From Notamacropus eugenii (lineage: Eukaryota; Chordata; Mammalia; Diprotodontia; Macropodidae): 64,000 bases of DNA. The stretch is from the NCBI RefSeq assembly GCF_028372415.1, contig NC_092872.1, forward strand, positions 391,676,853 to 391,740,852. The letters are read 5' to 3'. Numbering within the stretch: the stretch's first letter is position 1; each line of letters starts with the position of its first letter. Under the pieces are notes generated by a model, which saw only the letters and a program-made list of their open reading frames with translations, was not told the DNA's origin and did no database searches. Below are positions 11,931 through 23,681 of this stretch, one piece after another. A program made the translations under genes and the position numbers.

Positions 11931-12995
11931 TAACTCAAATAAGGGAAAGTTTCAGCCTTTTACTTTTGATAATTTTCTTGAATCATTCTTATTTATTTTT
12001 CCTGTCATTCTTATCACTCTCCTTTTTATTAACTCTTACAGGAGTGCTGTTGGGTTTGTTTCCAATTAGCATTTTTCTTTGAGAATTTGCTTATAAATAT
12101 TTTCACATTGTTCCCTTTTCTTATGTTTACATTTGGCCTTTTCTGTCACAATAGTAGTTTTTATGGTCAAGTTCTTTTTTGGCTGATTGCTCATTTTCCA
12201 ACCTATTTATTGACTTTGAACTTTATGTTAAAGTTGGGCTCTGCTCTCTTGGGGAGGCACTATCCCATGTCTGAGGCTTTTTTGTGGTGCTATTTTCAGC
12301 TCTAAGGAATCTTCAAGGTTTCAATTCTCCCAAGGTGTTATGATTTAGGGAGAGGTTTGGTCACTGTTCTTTTGGTCTGCACTTTGGTCTTTACCTAGGA
12401 ACGTCCTGGGCTCCCTTTCAGGACCAAACAATGGTGATCAACTTGCTTGCCCTGCAACTGTTACCAGGTTCCCTGCTGTCCTGTAGCCACATGTGCTAAT
12501 GATCCTCTTTGTTTTAGAATTATGACCAGGGCCCCTATTCCCTTGTATCTGAACCCAAATGCTCTTTTCCATCCTGAAATTATGATCCAGAACTGCTTAT
12601 GGATGATAGAGTTCTTAGTGTTAGCTATATCCATTGGCAACAAAGAATTCCTCATAATCTCCTTCTGACTAGTTGTCTGACCACCTTATCATATCTGTAT
12701 TGAGAGCTCTCCAAGCTTTTGCTGCTGCTACTAATATTGCGACTGCCTCTGAGACCCACCTCTGCTATTGCTATGCTCTGGGCTGGCCCCTAACCCAGGA
12801 GGAGAGAACTCTCCTGATTTTCTAAGTTGTCTTAGCCTAGAAAAAAAACATGTTTAACTCTGACCTTTTGTTGGCTCTAACACTCCAAAATTTGACTTGA
12901 GGAGCTATAAAGTTATTTTGGAGGGGAATGTTAAAAGGTCTCAGTTAGATTGCTACCTATACACTGCCATTTTTATTCCACCCCAATTATTTTTT
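11930..12995 (-). mobile_element. Old L1-lineage 5' end (5' UTR and start of ORF1)
   Basis: Minus-strand element whose 5' terminus lies near 12990 (ctgccatttttattccacccc). It matches in layout the second old element at 13020-17600: attgctcattttcc, ggcactatcccatgtctgag and cagctctaagg blocks in the same order. It represents a 5' UTR family older than the four HAL1 copies. Confidence 0.55.
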
Positions 12996-13019
12996 AAGAT
13001 AGTAGTTGCTATATCTTGT

Positions 13020-14151
13020 GTGATCCCAACTCCGGCTCCATGGTATTTTAATGGTTTCTTTTTGAATGCTTAAAGTATTCTCTCTGTGACCTGGGGGGTA
13101 ATGGAAATTAGCTAAAATATACCAAAGAGTTTTTATTTTGGAATCTCTTTACAGCAGTTACTCGTGGATTCTTTCAATTTCATTTTACGCTATGGTTCTA
13201 GGAGGTCAGGGTGCTTTTCCTTGAGATTTTCTTGAAATAAGATATCTAGGATCTTTATTTAATCATAGCTTTCAATTATTCCAAAAATTCTTAAATTACC
13301 TCTCCTCAATCTATTTTCCAGGCCAATTGTTTTTCCAATGGGATATTTTACATTTTCCTCTTTTTTCCATCTTTTGACTTTCTCTTATTGTATTCTGTAT
13401 ATCTCATGGAGGTATTAGCTTCTGCTTGCCCAATTCTGCTTCTTCAGGAATTTTTTCTCTTGTGAACTTTAGCACTTATTTTTCTATTTACCAAATTTTG
13501 GTTTGTAGAGTATTTTCTTCAGTATATTTGTGGTTTTTTGACCAAACTGCAAATTGTCTTTTCATAGTTTTCTTCATTTGCTCTCACTTCTTTACTTCAT
13601 TTTTCCTCTACTACTTCTGTTTGATTTTGAAAACAAATTTTAGTTTATCCAGAAATTCTTGTTGAGCTTCTCACCATTTTATTTTCCTTGAGCTTATAGC
13701 TTATAGCTGTTTTGACTTCATTTTCTTCTTCTGAATACATGTCTTATTCTTCCCTCATTTTATGATCAGGTTATTTTTTTTGTTGTTGTTGATTGCTCAT
13801 ATTGTTTTTCTACCCAATTTTGTGATACCTGAAAGCTTTATGGTAAAATCAGGATTTGTTTCCACCAGGAGGTTAGGGGGATAAATTTTGTCCCAAACTC
13901 TGGTATTCTTTCTCCTGCTGCTTTCAGAGATAGTTCTGTGAGTTTGGAAGTTTTTAGTGCTTCCAAGATGATGTGATCTGGGGACAGAAGTGGTCATTGC
14001 TCTCCCAGTATGTATTCTGGTCCTTACTCTGGAAGAATCCTTTGAGATTACAACTGATACTGCTCCTCAGGACCCCTGTTCCCTTTCGACTGCAGATAAT
14101 ACTGCTTCTAAGGAACCAGAAGTGATACTGATCCTCAGGGACCCTTATACC
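13020..14151 (-). mobile_element. Old L1/HAL1-lineage element, left half, split by HAL1 copy 2
   Basis: Antisense ORF1 (about 13160-13740; the tattttccaggccaattgtt and tttttccaatgggatatttt blocks match ORF1 of the younger copies) followed by 5' UTR. The 5' UTR stops at 14151 and resumes at 17077. Confidence 0.6.
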
Positions 14152-14988
14152 ATTTTTTTAAAAATTTATTTATTTAACTTTCCAACATTCATTTCCACAA
14201 AATTTTGGGTAGCAAATTTTCTTCCTATTTTTCCCCTCCCCCCACCCAAAAATGCTGAGCATCCTAATTACCCCTATCACCAATCTGCCCTCTCTTCTAA
14301 CATCCCTCCCTTCCCTTATCCCCATCTTCTCTTTTGTCCTGTAGGGCAAGATAACTTTCTATACCCCATTACCTGTATTTCTATTTCCTAGTTGCAAGAA
14401 CAATACTCAACAGTTGTTCCTAAAACTTTGAGTTCCAACTTCTCCCCATCCCTCCCTACCCACTCATTCCCTTTGGGAGGACAGGCAATTCAATATAAGC
14501 CATGTCTGTGTAGTTTTGCAAATGACTTCCATAATAGTTGTGTTGTGTAAGACTAACTATAATTCCCTCCATCCTATCCTGCCCCCATTTCTTCTATTCT
14601 CTCTTTTGATGCTGTCCCTCCCCAAGTGTGTTGACTTCAAATTGCTCCCTCCTTCCACTGCCCTCCCTTCCATCATCCCCCTCACCCTGCTTATCCTCTT
14701 CTCCACCACTTTCCTGTATTGTAAGATAGGTTTTCATACCAAAATGAGTCTGCATTTTATTCCTTCCTTTAGTCGACTGGGATGAGAGTAAGCTTCATGT
14801 TTTTCTCTCATCTCCTCTTTTTTTCCCTCCACTGAAAAGTCTTTTACTTGCCTCTTTTCTGAGAGATAATTTGCCCCATTCTATTTCTCCCTTTCTCCTT
14901 CCAATATATTTCTCTCTCACCCCTTAATTTCATTTTTTAAGACATGATCCCATCCTATTCAATTCACCTCATGCTCTCTGTCTCTCTG

Positions 14989-15060
<72 letters not shown>

Positions 15061-17076
15061 CCCACCAATTACCCAGATACTGAAAAAAGTTTCAAGAGTT
15101 ACAAATATTGTCTTTCCACGCAGGAATGTAAATAGCTGAAATTTAGTAATTCCCTTATGATTTTTTTTGCTGTTTACCTTTTCATGCTTGTCTTGATTCT
15201 TATGTTTGAAGGTCAAATTTTCTTTTCAGCTCTGGTCTTTTCATCAAGAATGCTTGAAAGTCCTCTATTTCATTGAAAGACCATTTTTTTTCCCCTGAAG
15301 TATTATACTCAGTTTTGCTGGGTAGGTGATTCTTGGTTTTAGTCCTAGTTCCTTTGACTTCTGGAATATTATATTCCATGCCCTTCAGTCCCTTAATGTA
15401 GAAGCTGCTAGATCTTGTGTTATCATGATTGTATTTCCACAATACTTGAATTGTTTCTTTCTAGCTGCTTGCAATACTTTCTCCTTGACCAGGGAGCTCT
15501 GGAATTTGGCCACAATGTTCCTAGGAGTTTCTCCTTTTGGTTCTCTTTCAGGAGGTGTTTGGTGGATTCCTTCAATATTTCTTTTGCTTCCTGGTTCTAG
15601 AATATCAGGGCAATTTTCCTTGATAATTTGATGAAAGATGATGTCTAGGCTCTTTTTTTGATCATGTCTTTTAGGTAGTCCCATAATTTTTAAATTGTCT
15701 CTCCTGGATCTATTTTCCAGGTCAGTTGTTTTTGCAATGTGATATTTCCCATTACCTTCCATTTTTTCATTCTTTTGGTTTTGTTTTGTGATTTTTTGGT
15801 TTTTCATAAAGTCATTAGCCTCCATCTGTTTCATTCTAATTTTTAAAGAACTACTTACTTGAGTGAGCTTTTGAACCTCCTTTTCCATTTGGCTAATTCT
15901 GCTTCTGAAAACATTTTCTTCATTGGCTTTTTGAACCTCTTTTGCCAATTGAGTTAGCCTATTTTTCAAGGTGTTATTTTCTTCAGCAGTTTTTTGAGTC
16001 TCCTTTAGCAAAGTGTTGACTTGCTTTTCATACTTTTTTTGCATCTCTCTCATTTCTCTTCCCAGTTTTTCCTCCACCTCTCTTACTTGATTTTCAAAAT
16101 CCTTTTTGAGCTGTTCCATAGTCTGAGGCCATTGAATATTTATTTTGGATGTTTGGGATATAGAAGCCTTGACGTTTATGTCTTTCCCTCATGGTAAGCA
16201 TTGTGCTTCCTCATCCAAAAAGGATGGGAGGAGATATCTGTTCACCAAGAAAGTAACCTTCTGTAGTCTTATTTTTTTTCCATTTTGGGGGCATTTTCCC
16301 AACCAGTCACTTGACTTTTGGGTCCTTTGTCAAGAGTAGGGTATGATCTGGGTATCTGTAAGATATCAGTTCCTCCAAGGCGAAACAATCAAGCGTGTGC
16401 TGGTCTGTGCACAGGAAAGGATTTTTGTGTCCAAAATCTTAGCAGTTTCCTCTCCACAGGCACCTAACCTCCAGTTCCACCAAGGTAGCACTGGAGGGTG
16501 GGATTCAGTCAAGCTGTGGGGGCAGGGCCACCATTCAGTGCGAGACAAAGACCAGATCCCTCAGAGCCCCCAGGGGTTGTTACGATCCAGCAACAGTCTC
16601 TGGCTGGGCTGCTGTAGGGGCTGCCTTGAGATCTTCTGCTGCCCGCCCAATGTGGCCTCTGCAGCCACTGCCTGAGGCCAGAGTTATGGGAAGGCCCTTC
16701 TCCTTTCCTGACCAGCTGAAAAAACCCCATCGCTGACCTTTGGCACCTGTGGGTTGAGGGATCTTGAGACCCCCTGCTGTGAATGGAGCTTCCGCCCACG
16801 AGATATCCTCCTCTGTGTCTTGTTGCGGTAAGCCATGTGGCCAGTGCTGGGCTGGGCTCTGCTCTCAGTTCTGCAGCCAGTGCAACTGACCTTTCCTGTG
16901 GGCCTTTCAGGTCACCCTGGGTTGGAAATCTCCTCCACTCTGTTGTTCTCCACTTCTACTGCTCCAAAATTTGTTGAGAGTCCCTCTCTACAGGTATTTT
17001 ATGGGCTGTGTGGGGAAAGCCTGCATTTTTTTTTTTGTCTTTCTACTCTGCCATCTTGGCTGCTCTCCCCCCCCCC
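14152..17076 (-). mobile_element. HAL1 half-LINE copy 2, near full length
   Basis: Reverse-oriented 2.9-kb element from a T-rich (antisense poly-A) start to ccatcttggctgctctccc at the 5' end. It carries a decayed ORF1 and no ORF2. A TG microsatellite sits at the same 3' UTR position as in the other copies (about 15018-15057). A short candidate TSD, atacc, lies at 14147-14151 and 17077-17081. It is inserted in the 5' UTR of an older L1-lineage element. Confidence 0.85.
15199..16294 (-). pseudogene. Decayed ORF1 of HAL1 copy 2
   Basis: Homologous to the intact 362-aa ORF1 at 4932-6020. The longest open stretch is 244 aa (16119 to 15385), covering coiled coil and RRM with RRDNLKIMGLPK. The frame is lost at both ends: the N-terminal part and the C-terminal RRAW/PAKLS domain lie in other frames. 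Ordinary LINE decay. Confidence 0.8.
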
Positions 17077-17605
17077 ATACCTTTTGACTGGAAGTGATAT
17101 GGCTCCTCAGGATTCCTGCTTCCTTGTGACCAAACACAATATTGCTCCTCAGGCCTCTCATTTCTTGACTGAAAGTGTTCCTCTTCACCCTTGAACTATG
17201 ACCTAGAAGTGACTATAGGCAATAGAGCTACAAGACAGCATCTGACCCTGAGTCCAGTGCTAGCTTTGGGGTTCCAGTAATACTTTCCTAACCAGTTGCC
17301 AGATTCCTCTGGCCAATTAGCTTCTGAAGCTGCTGCTGCTTCTGTTACCATGCCTTATTGCCACCAGTACTGTTTTGTCTATGTGTGCTCCAGGTCAGCT
17401 TTGACTCCCATGTAATTGATTTCATTTTCTGACATCCTAAACTATCTTGGACTAGATAAATGTCTCACCTTGTCTCTTGTCTCAGGCACTCCAGAACTTG
17501 AATTGAGGTATTATTTTAAAGTTTTGACCAGTGAATGTTGGGAAAGTTTTGTCGAGGGCTACTCTTATCCTCATCTTATTTCCACCCCTAGAAATCTTCA
17601 AGTAA
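17077..17605 (-). mobile_element. Old L1/HAL1-lineage element, right half (5' UTR end)
   Basis: Continues the element broken at 14151. Toward the 5' terminus it reads cctctggccaattagcttctg and then agttttgaccagtgaatg before the end near 17600, parallel to the terminus at 12990. Confidence 0.5.
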
Positions 17606-17629
17606 CTTCCTAAAGTATTTTTTTGGATA

Positions 17630-18008
17630 AAATTTAATGAAGTGAAATTTTATGAGGGACAATTGGATTGAAATAAATCAAATTCAAAATATCACATGGG
17701 ATAGCAAAGACTGAATCGCACTTTGAAAGAAATCTTCAAATTTTTAATGGATATAAGTCAGCTCTATGATATAGGAGCCAAAAAAGTTGATGAAAACTTA
17801 GGTCATGTTGTAATAAGCCTAGTGCCTAGGAATAGGGAAATTCTAACTGATGTGATAGTTTTCAAGTATTTGAAAGCCTAACATGGAAGATGGAATAGAA
17901 CAGTTCTTCTAGACCACAGAAAGAGAAAGGAAAAGAATAGATGGAAGTACAAAAGGAAAAGTAAGGCTTGAGGAAAAGAAACTCTTTGTAATAATAAAAT
18001 AACTTTCT
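17630..18008 (+). mobile_element. CR1/L3-type LINE 3' part, left half, split by HAL1 copy 3
   Basis: Matches the C-terminal coding end of CR1/L3 LINEs: tttcaagtatttgaaagcct, acatggaagatggaatagaa and ggaagtacaaaaggaaaagt blocks correspond to the YLKG..MEDG....GWKLQRGK region. It resumes after HAL1 copy 3 at 20769. Confidence 0.6.
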
Positions 18009-18019
18009 AATCATCTTTC

Positions 18020-18868
18020 ATTTTTTTAAAAATTTGTTTATTTAACTTTTAACATTCATTTTCACAAAATTTTGGGTTCAAATTTTCTCCCCATTTGTCC
18101 CCTCCCCCACCTCAAAACACCGAGCATTCTAATTACCCCTATCACCCATCTGCCCTCTCTTCTATCATCCCTCTCTGCCCTTGTCCCCTTCTTTTCTTTT
18201 GTCCTGTAGGGCCAAATAACTTTCTATACCCCTTTACCTGTATTTCTTATTTCCTAGTAACAAGAACAGTACTCGACAGTTGTTCCTAAAACTTTCAATT
18301 CCAACTTCTCTTCATCCCTCCTTCCCCACCCATTCCCTTTCGAAGGCAAGAAATTCAATACAGGCCATATCTGTGTAGTTTTGCAAATGACTTCCATAAT
18401 AGTCGTGTTGTGTACAGACTAACTATATTTCCTTCCATCCTATCCTGCCCCCCATTGCTTCTATTCTCTCTTTTGATGCTGTCCCTCCCCAAGAGAGTTG
18501 CCTTCAAATTGCTCCCTTCTCCCATTGCCCTCCCTTCCATCATCCCCCTGCCCCCGCTTATCCCCTTCTCCCCCACTTTCCTATAATTGTAAGATAGATT
18601 TTCATACCAAAATGAGTGTGCATTTTATTCCTTCCTTTAGTGGAATGTGATGAGAGTAAACGTCATATTTTTCTCTCACTTCCCCTCTTTTCCCCTCCAC
18701 TAAAAAGTCTTTTGCTTGCCTCTTTTATGAGACATAATTTCCCCCATCCCATTTCTCCCTTTCTCCTCCCAATATATTTCTCTCTCACTGCTTAATTTCA
18801 TTCTTTTTAACTTATGATCCCATTCTCTTCTATTCACTCTGTGCATTCTGTCTGTGTGTGTGTGTGCA

Positions 18869-18910
<42 letters not shown>

Positions 18911-20757
18911 CCCACCCACTACCCAGATACTGAAAAGTTTCAAGAGTTACAAATATTGTCTTTCCATGTAGGAATGTAAACAGTTCAACTTTAGTAAGTC
19001 CCTTATGACTTCTCTTTGCTGTTCACCTTTTCATGCTTCTCTTCATTCTTGTGTTTGAAGGTCAAATTTTCTTTTCAGCTCTGGTCTTTTCATCAAGAAT
19101 GCTTGAAAGTCCTCTATTTCATTGAAAGACTATTTTTTCCCCTGAAGTATTATACTCAGTTTTGCTGGGTAGGTGATTCTTGGTTTTAGTCCTAGTTCCT
19201 TTGACTTCTGGAATATCATATTCCATGCCCTTCAATCACTTAATGTAGAAGCTGCTACATCTTGTGTAATCCTGATTGTATTTCCACAATACTTGAATTG
19301 TTTCTTTCTAGCTGCTTGCAATATTTTCTCCTTGACCAGGGAGCTCTGGAATTTGGCCACAATGTTCCTAGGAGTTTTTTCCTATTGGATCTCTTTCAGG
19401 AGGTGATCTGTGGATTCTTTCAATATTTATTTTGCCCTCTGGTTCTAGAATACTAGGGCAGTTTTCCTGGATAATTTCATGAAAGATGATATCTAAGCTC
19501 TTTTTTTGATCATGGCTTTCAGGTAGTCCCATAATTTTTAAATTGTCTCTCCTGGATCTATTTTCCAGGTCAGTTGTTTTTCCAATGAGATATTTCACTT
19601 TATCTTCCATTTTTTCATTCTTTTGGTTTTGTTTTGTGATTTCTTGGTTTCTCATAAAGTCATTAGCCTCCATCTGTTCCATTCTAATTTTGAAAGAACT
19701 ATTTTCTTCAGTGAGTTTTTGAACTTCCTTTTCCATTTGGCTAATTCTGCTTTTGAAAGCATTCTTCTCCTCATTGGCTTTTTGAACCTCTTTTGCCAAT
19801 TGAGTTAGCCTATTTTTCAAGGTGTTATTTTCTTCAGCATTGTTTGAGTCTCCTTTAGCAGGGTGTTGACCTGCTTTTCATGCTTTTCTTGCATCTCTCT
19901 CATTTCTCTTCCCAGTTTTCCTCCACCTCTCTAACTTGATTTTCCAAATCCTTTTTGAGCTCTTCCATGGCCTGAGCCCATTGGGTTGGCTGGGATACAG
20001 AAGCCTTGATTTCTATGTCTTTCCCTGATGGTAAGCATTGTTCTTCCTCATCCAAAAGAAAGGGAGGAAATACGTGTTCACCAAGAAAGTAACCTGCTAT
20101 AGTCTTTTTTTTTCCCTTTTCTGGGCATTTTCCCAGCCAGTGACTTGACTTCTGAATGTCCTCTTCACACCCACTTCGCCTCCAGAACTGCCCAGCCAGC
20201 TCTTGGGGTCTGAGATTCAAATGCTACTTCCCAACCTCAGTTGCTCAGGTCGGGGCAGGGCTGCCTCATGGGCCTCAGTTCCCTCAGGGGGTTTATGTGG
20301 AGATCTTGAACAATGGATCCTAGCTCCTGCCTGCTTGGGGAGCCCTGGTCTGCTGCCACCTATGCTGCTGCCTCCCAAGGGGGCCTGAGTTATGGAGACA
20401 CCCTGCTCCCCTCCCAGCAAGCCAAAAAGACTCTCTCACTCACCCCCAGTGCACGTAGGTGGAGTGACCTGCATGGCTGCTGGAGATTCCATCCCTGAGG
20501 CCTGCTGGGATCTGCTCCTCTCAGTGCTTTGTGGCCAAGGCAGGGCTGGGCTCTGCTCTGAGTCTGGTGCGGGATGGACCTTTGGTGTTGGTTTTTTCAG
20601 GTCTCTCTGGAACAGAAACCTCCTCTGCTCCACTCTTCTGTGGCTTCTGCTGCTCCAGAATTTGTTGGGAGTTCTTTTTAAAGATATTTTATGGGCTGTG
20701 GGTTCGGAGCTAGCATATGTGAATCTTTCCACTCTGCCATCTTGGCTCCTCCCCCCC
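18020..20757 (-). mobile_element. HAL1 half-LINE copy 3, near full length, 11-bp TSD
   Basis: Reverse-oriented 2.74-kb element with the same parts as copies 1, 2 and 4: 3' end at 18020, TG microsatellite (18857-18908), decayed ORF1 (19043-20128), 5' UTR with one monomer unit, and the 5' terminus ccatcttggctcctccccccc. Flanked by the exact duplication aatcatctttc at 18009-18019 and 20758-20768. No ORF2. Confidence 0.9.
19043..20128 (-). pseudogene. Decayed ORF1 of HAL1 copy 3
   Basis: Aligns over its length with the intact ORF1 at 4932-6020. A 150-aa open piece (19820 to 19368) covers coiled coil and first half of the RRM (RRDNLKIMGLPESHDQ). The N-terminal 100 residues are open in a separate frame (20220 to 19900, MPEKGKKKT-like start region). 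Confidence 0.8.
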
Positions 20758-20768
20758 AATCATCTTTC

Positions 20769-20935
20769 TAATAATAATGATGATGATCTAATAAAAACTA
20801 ATGATTCTTCAATTCCACTCTGGAAAAGTGAAATGAGCCTCTTCTGACAGTGATAGGTTATTCATCCACAGAGGTTTTCAAGCAGAGCTGAGTGACCACT
20901 TGTTGGTATGTACTATAGGTAACTCAAGTATGATG
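20769..20935 (+). mobile_element. CR1/L3-type LINE 3' part, right half
   Basis: Continues the element cut at 18008: attccactctggaaaagtg, then gaggttttcaagcagagct and gagtgaccacttgttgg. These match the CR1/L3 VFKQRLDDHL C-terminus and the start of its 3' UTR. Confidence 0.6.
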
Positions 20936-21084
20936 GCAGGGGGAGGGTGAATAGTTTCTGAGAACCCTTCAAACTTTGAAAGTTTATGAAAAGCAGAAGC
21001 ATTTCAACTATCTGGCATATGCATGAATAATGGAATGTCATAGAAACTTAACTGTAAAAAATTCTGTAACTCATTTACCACTCG

Positions 21085-21215
21085 AATAAAAACTGAGGTA
21101 GACATATGTGAAGTAACTTGCCCAGGGAGATACAGCTAGGAACCATCTAAGGCTAGATTTGAATTCAGCTCTTCCTGTCTTCAGGCCCAGGTCTCTATTC
21201 ACTACACCACCTAGC
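21085..21215 (+). mobile_element. MIR-family SINE tail
   Basis: Shows aaaactgaggtagacatatg, taacttgcccagggagatac and a ctacaccacctagctg end, the 3' half of a MIR/MON1-type SINE. Confidence 0.7.
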
Positions 21216-21929
21216 TGTTGAGATAAAGCAAATTACCACCTGAGGCAACCCAATCTAGAGTGTCAGGTGTTTCTTAGTTATCCTCCAGCATCCAATCAAG
21301 GCATAAGGTAGAAACTTAAAAAAAAATAAAGTTATCTAGAGTGGTTCTTGCTGTTTTCCAAACCAGTCTTGAACTCAGCAGTCTCTCATTTCACACACAT
21401 TTTGTGCTTTGTGTGACAAGGTAGAAAAGAAAACAAAGAAAAAGAGAGGAAGAAGAGGGAGAGGGGCTTTATAGAATATCAGTTTAGAAGAAAAATAATA
21501 GAATTTAAGCCATCTAGAGTGGAAGCAAACATTTCTAAGTCTCACAGTTTACCTCATCTCATGTCCTGGGATTAATTGAAAAATAGAAAATACAGTCTTG
21601 TTTAGCTTCTCTTTTCTGAAAGAATATGTTGAGAACTTGCATATATGGTAAATACATTTTTTCTGACATTTTCTTAACTGAGAAAACATATGTCACACTG
21701 GCTACCAATCAACTTAATATGTGTTTTCTTGGAAGAGAAAAACAAACAAACAAGAAATCCTGAAAGTATTTTTTCATGCTCTTTATATATTTTAAGACAC
21801 TGTTTTAAAAAGTTCATTCTGCAATAATATTCATTAACGTATCTGTCTTTTACCACGTTATATTATTTAGGCCTTGTAAACTCAGAAAAAATATAATGAT
21901 TATTTGAGCTAATAAATGTAATGCTAAAA
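21216..21929. other. Unassigned DNA
   Basis: No gene or repeat recognised; includes a purine-rich patch at 21425-21465. Confidence 0.3.
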
Positions 21930-22185
21930 ATAGCTAACACATAAAGAACACTTACTATATGCTAGCCATTTTGTTAAGCACTTTACAATTATTATATAAT
22001 TTGATCCTCACAATAATCTTGGGAGTTAAGTGCTATTATTATCTGCATTTTCCAGATGAGGAAACTGAGGCAAATAAGTTAATTGACTTGCCCATGGTTA
22101 TACACATTTAATAAGTGTGGAAGTTCAGTTTTGAATTCAGGTTTGTCTGACTCCCGACCCAACATGCCACCTAGTTGCCTAATAA
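21930..22185 (+). mobile_element. MIR-family SINE, nearly complete
   Basis: Runs from atagctaacacataaagaac through gtaagcactttacaatt-like, gatgaggaaactgaggcaaa and acttgcccatggtta blocks to ccacctagttgcc. Orientation is the conventional MIR plus sense. Confidence 0.85.
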
Positions 22186-22400
22186 TAGTTAGCATACATA
22201 TAGTCTCTAAGGTTTGCAAAGCACTTTACATATATTGTCTCATTTGATTCTTACAGTATCCCTTTGAGGCAGATGCTCTAATCATCTTCATTTATTGAGG
22301 AAACAAAGGCCAAGAGTGGTTCAATGATTTTGCATAATTCCATATAACTTATATATTTCTGGGAAAATTCAAACCCTTGATCTAGTCTTCTTCACTTTTA
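22186..22400 (+). mobile_element. Second MIR-family SINE
   Basis: Starts directly after the preceding SINE: ctctaaggtttgcaaagcac, catatattgtctcatttgat and gaggaaacaaaggccaagag. More diverged toward its 3' end. Confidence 0.75.
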
Positions 22401-22744
22401 AGTATAAGGAAGAATAATGGCATTGAGGTTCTATTCTGTACCCAGAAAAACTCTGACACACATATGTCATAAGTGAATTAATTTCTGGTAGTTGGCAATG
22501 TTAAAAATTCATGCTAAATTTAATTAAATTATACTCATTGTTGAGAATAAGAAAGAAACAAAAGCTATGGTCCCTATTCTTAAGAGGTCTACAGTTTCAT
22601 TTTCAAGGCAATAAGTGTGCATATGTAGATTAGAGAATAACTCATGATAAAGTGCTAACATATATGATTCAGACATGAATCACCATAAGAAGTCAGAGTA
22701 AGTAGAGATCATGAATATCAGAGATTTGACAATCTAGTCCAATA

Positions 22745-22803
<59 letters not shown>

Positions 22804-23667
22804 TAATGAGAAAACTGAAATCTACAAAGGAGAAACACTTTGATAACTCATAACAGATCTAGGATTTTCATGTAGGTTCCCTAAACTTAATAAAAATCAT
22901 TAAAACAAACTATTGTCCCAAATCAAGTAGGGGCAAAAAGACTAAAACGTGTCTTCTCTGAAGATCAGAATCATGGCAGTAAGCATTACCCACTGTCAAA
23001 ACAAAATTGGGATTATTGTCATTAATAAGAATTTCATATTCAAAATGTAAAATAAAGCTGTTTCTTTAGATAGGTCTGTAATTTAGAAGCTGGACACCTA
23101 AATAAAATTCACATTTTCCAAATAAGACACTATATAATAAATTCACGTTTCAGTGTCCCAGATATTCCATAGCATGTCCATTGCATCACATTACAGTAAA
23201 GCTAATATGAAACCATATTGGATGAACTTCCATTGGGTCCAAGTGTAGGTAATGTTTGAAATATTTTTACCCTGTAAAAATATATGAGGAATATGAGGGA
23301 ATTTATGTAGTCATGTAATCAGTTTGTTTTGTTTTTTATAATAGTAGGTTCATTGGGTGGCAATGGGCGAGGTGGGGTGTTTCTATTATTAAAAACAAAC
23401 TGTATGAATAAAATATTCATGAGCAAGGAGATAGGTATGGTTATTACTATTCTTCTGTAGTGTTTAGAAAAACTATGAATTCAAATTAATTCTTATGGTC
23501 CCTGGCATCTTCTTAAAGATTTCTCCTAAATGTTTTTCTGACAGAATTTTATATAGGCCTTACAGTCATGATATTTTATTATAGTATTTTTTGCACACAC
23601 CCCAAATGCAAGCCTGAAAAATGTTCAAAATTCAAGTATGAGACAATGCTAGCAAAAATATTTCCTT
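22401..23667. other. Unassigned AT-rich DNA with a CA-split MIR-like patch
   Basis: No gene seen. About 22690-22880 looks like a diverged MIR (atcagagatttgacaatcta, then gagaaaactgaaatctacaa) with a CA microsatellite grown inside it. Confidence 0.35.
22746..22797 (+). repeat. (CA)n microsatellite, about 26 units
   Basis: Uninterrupted CA run of about 52 bases. Confidence 0.95.
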
Positions 23668-23681
23668 GAAAAAAATTTTCA

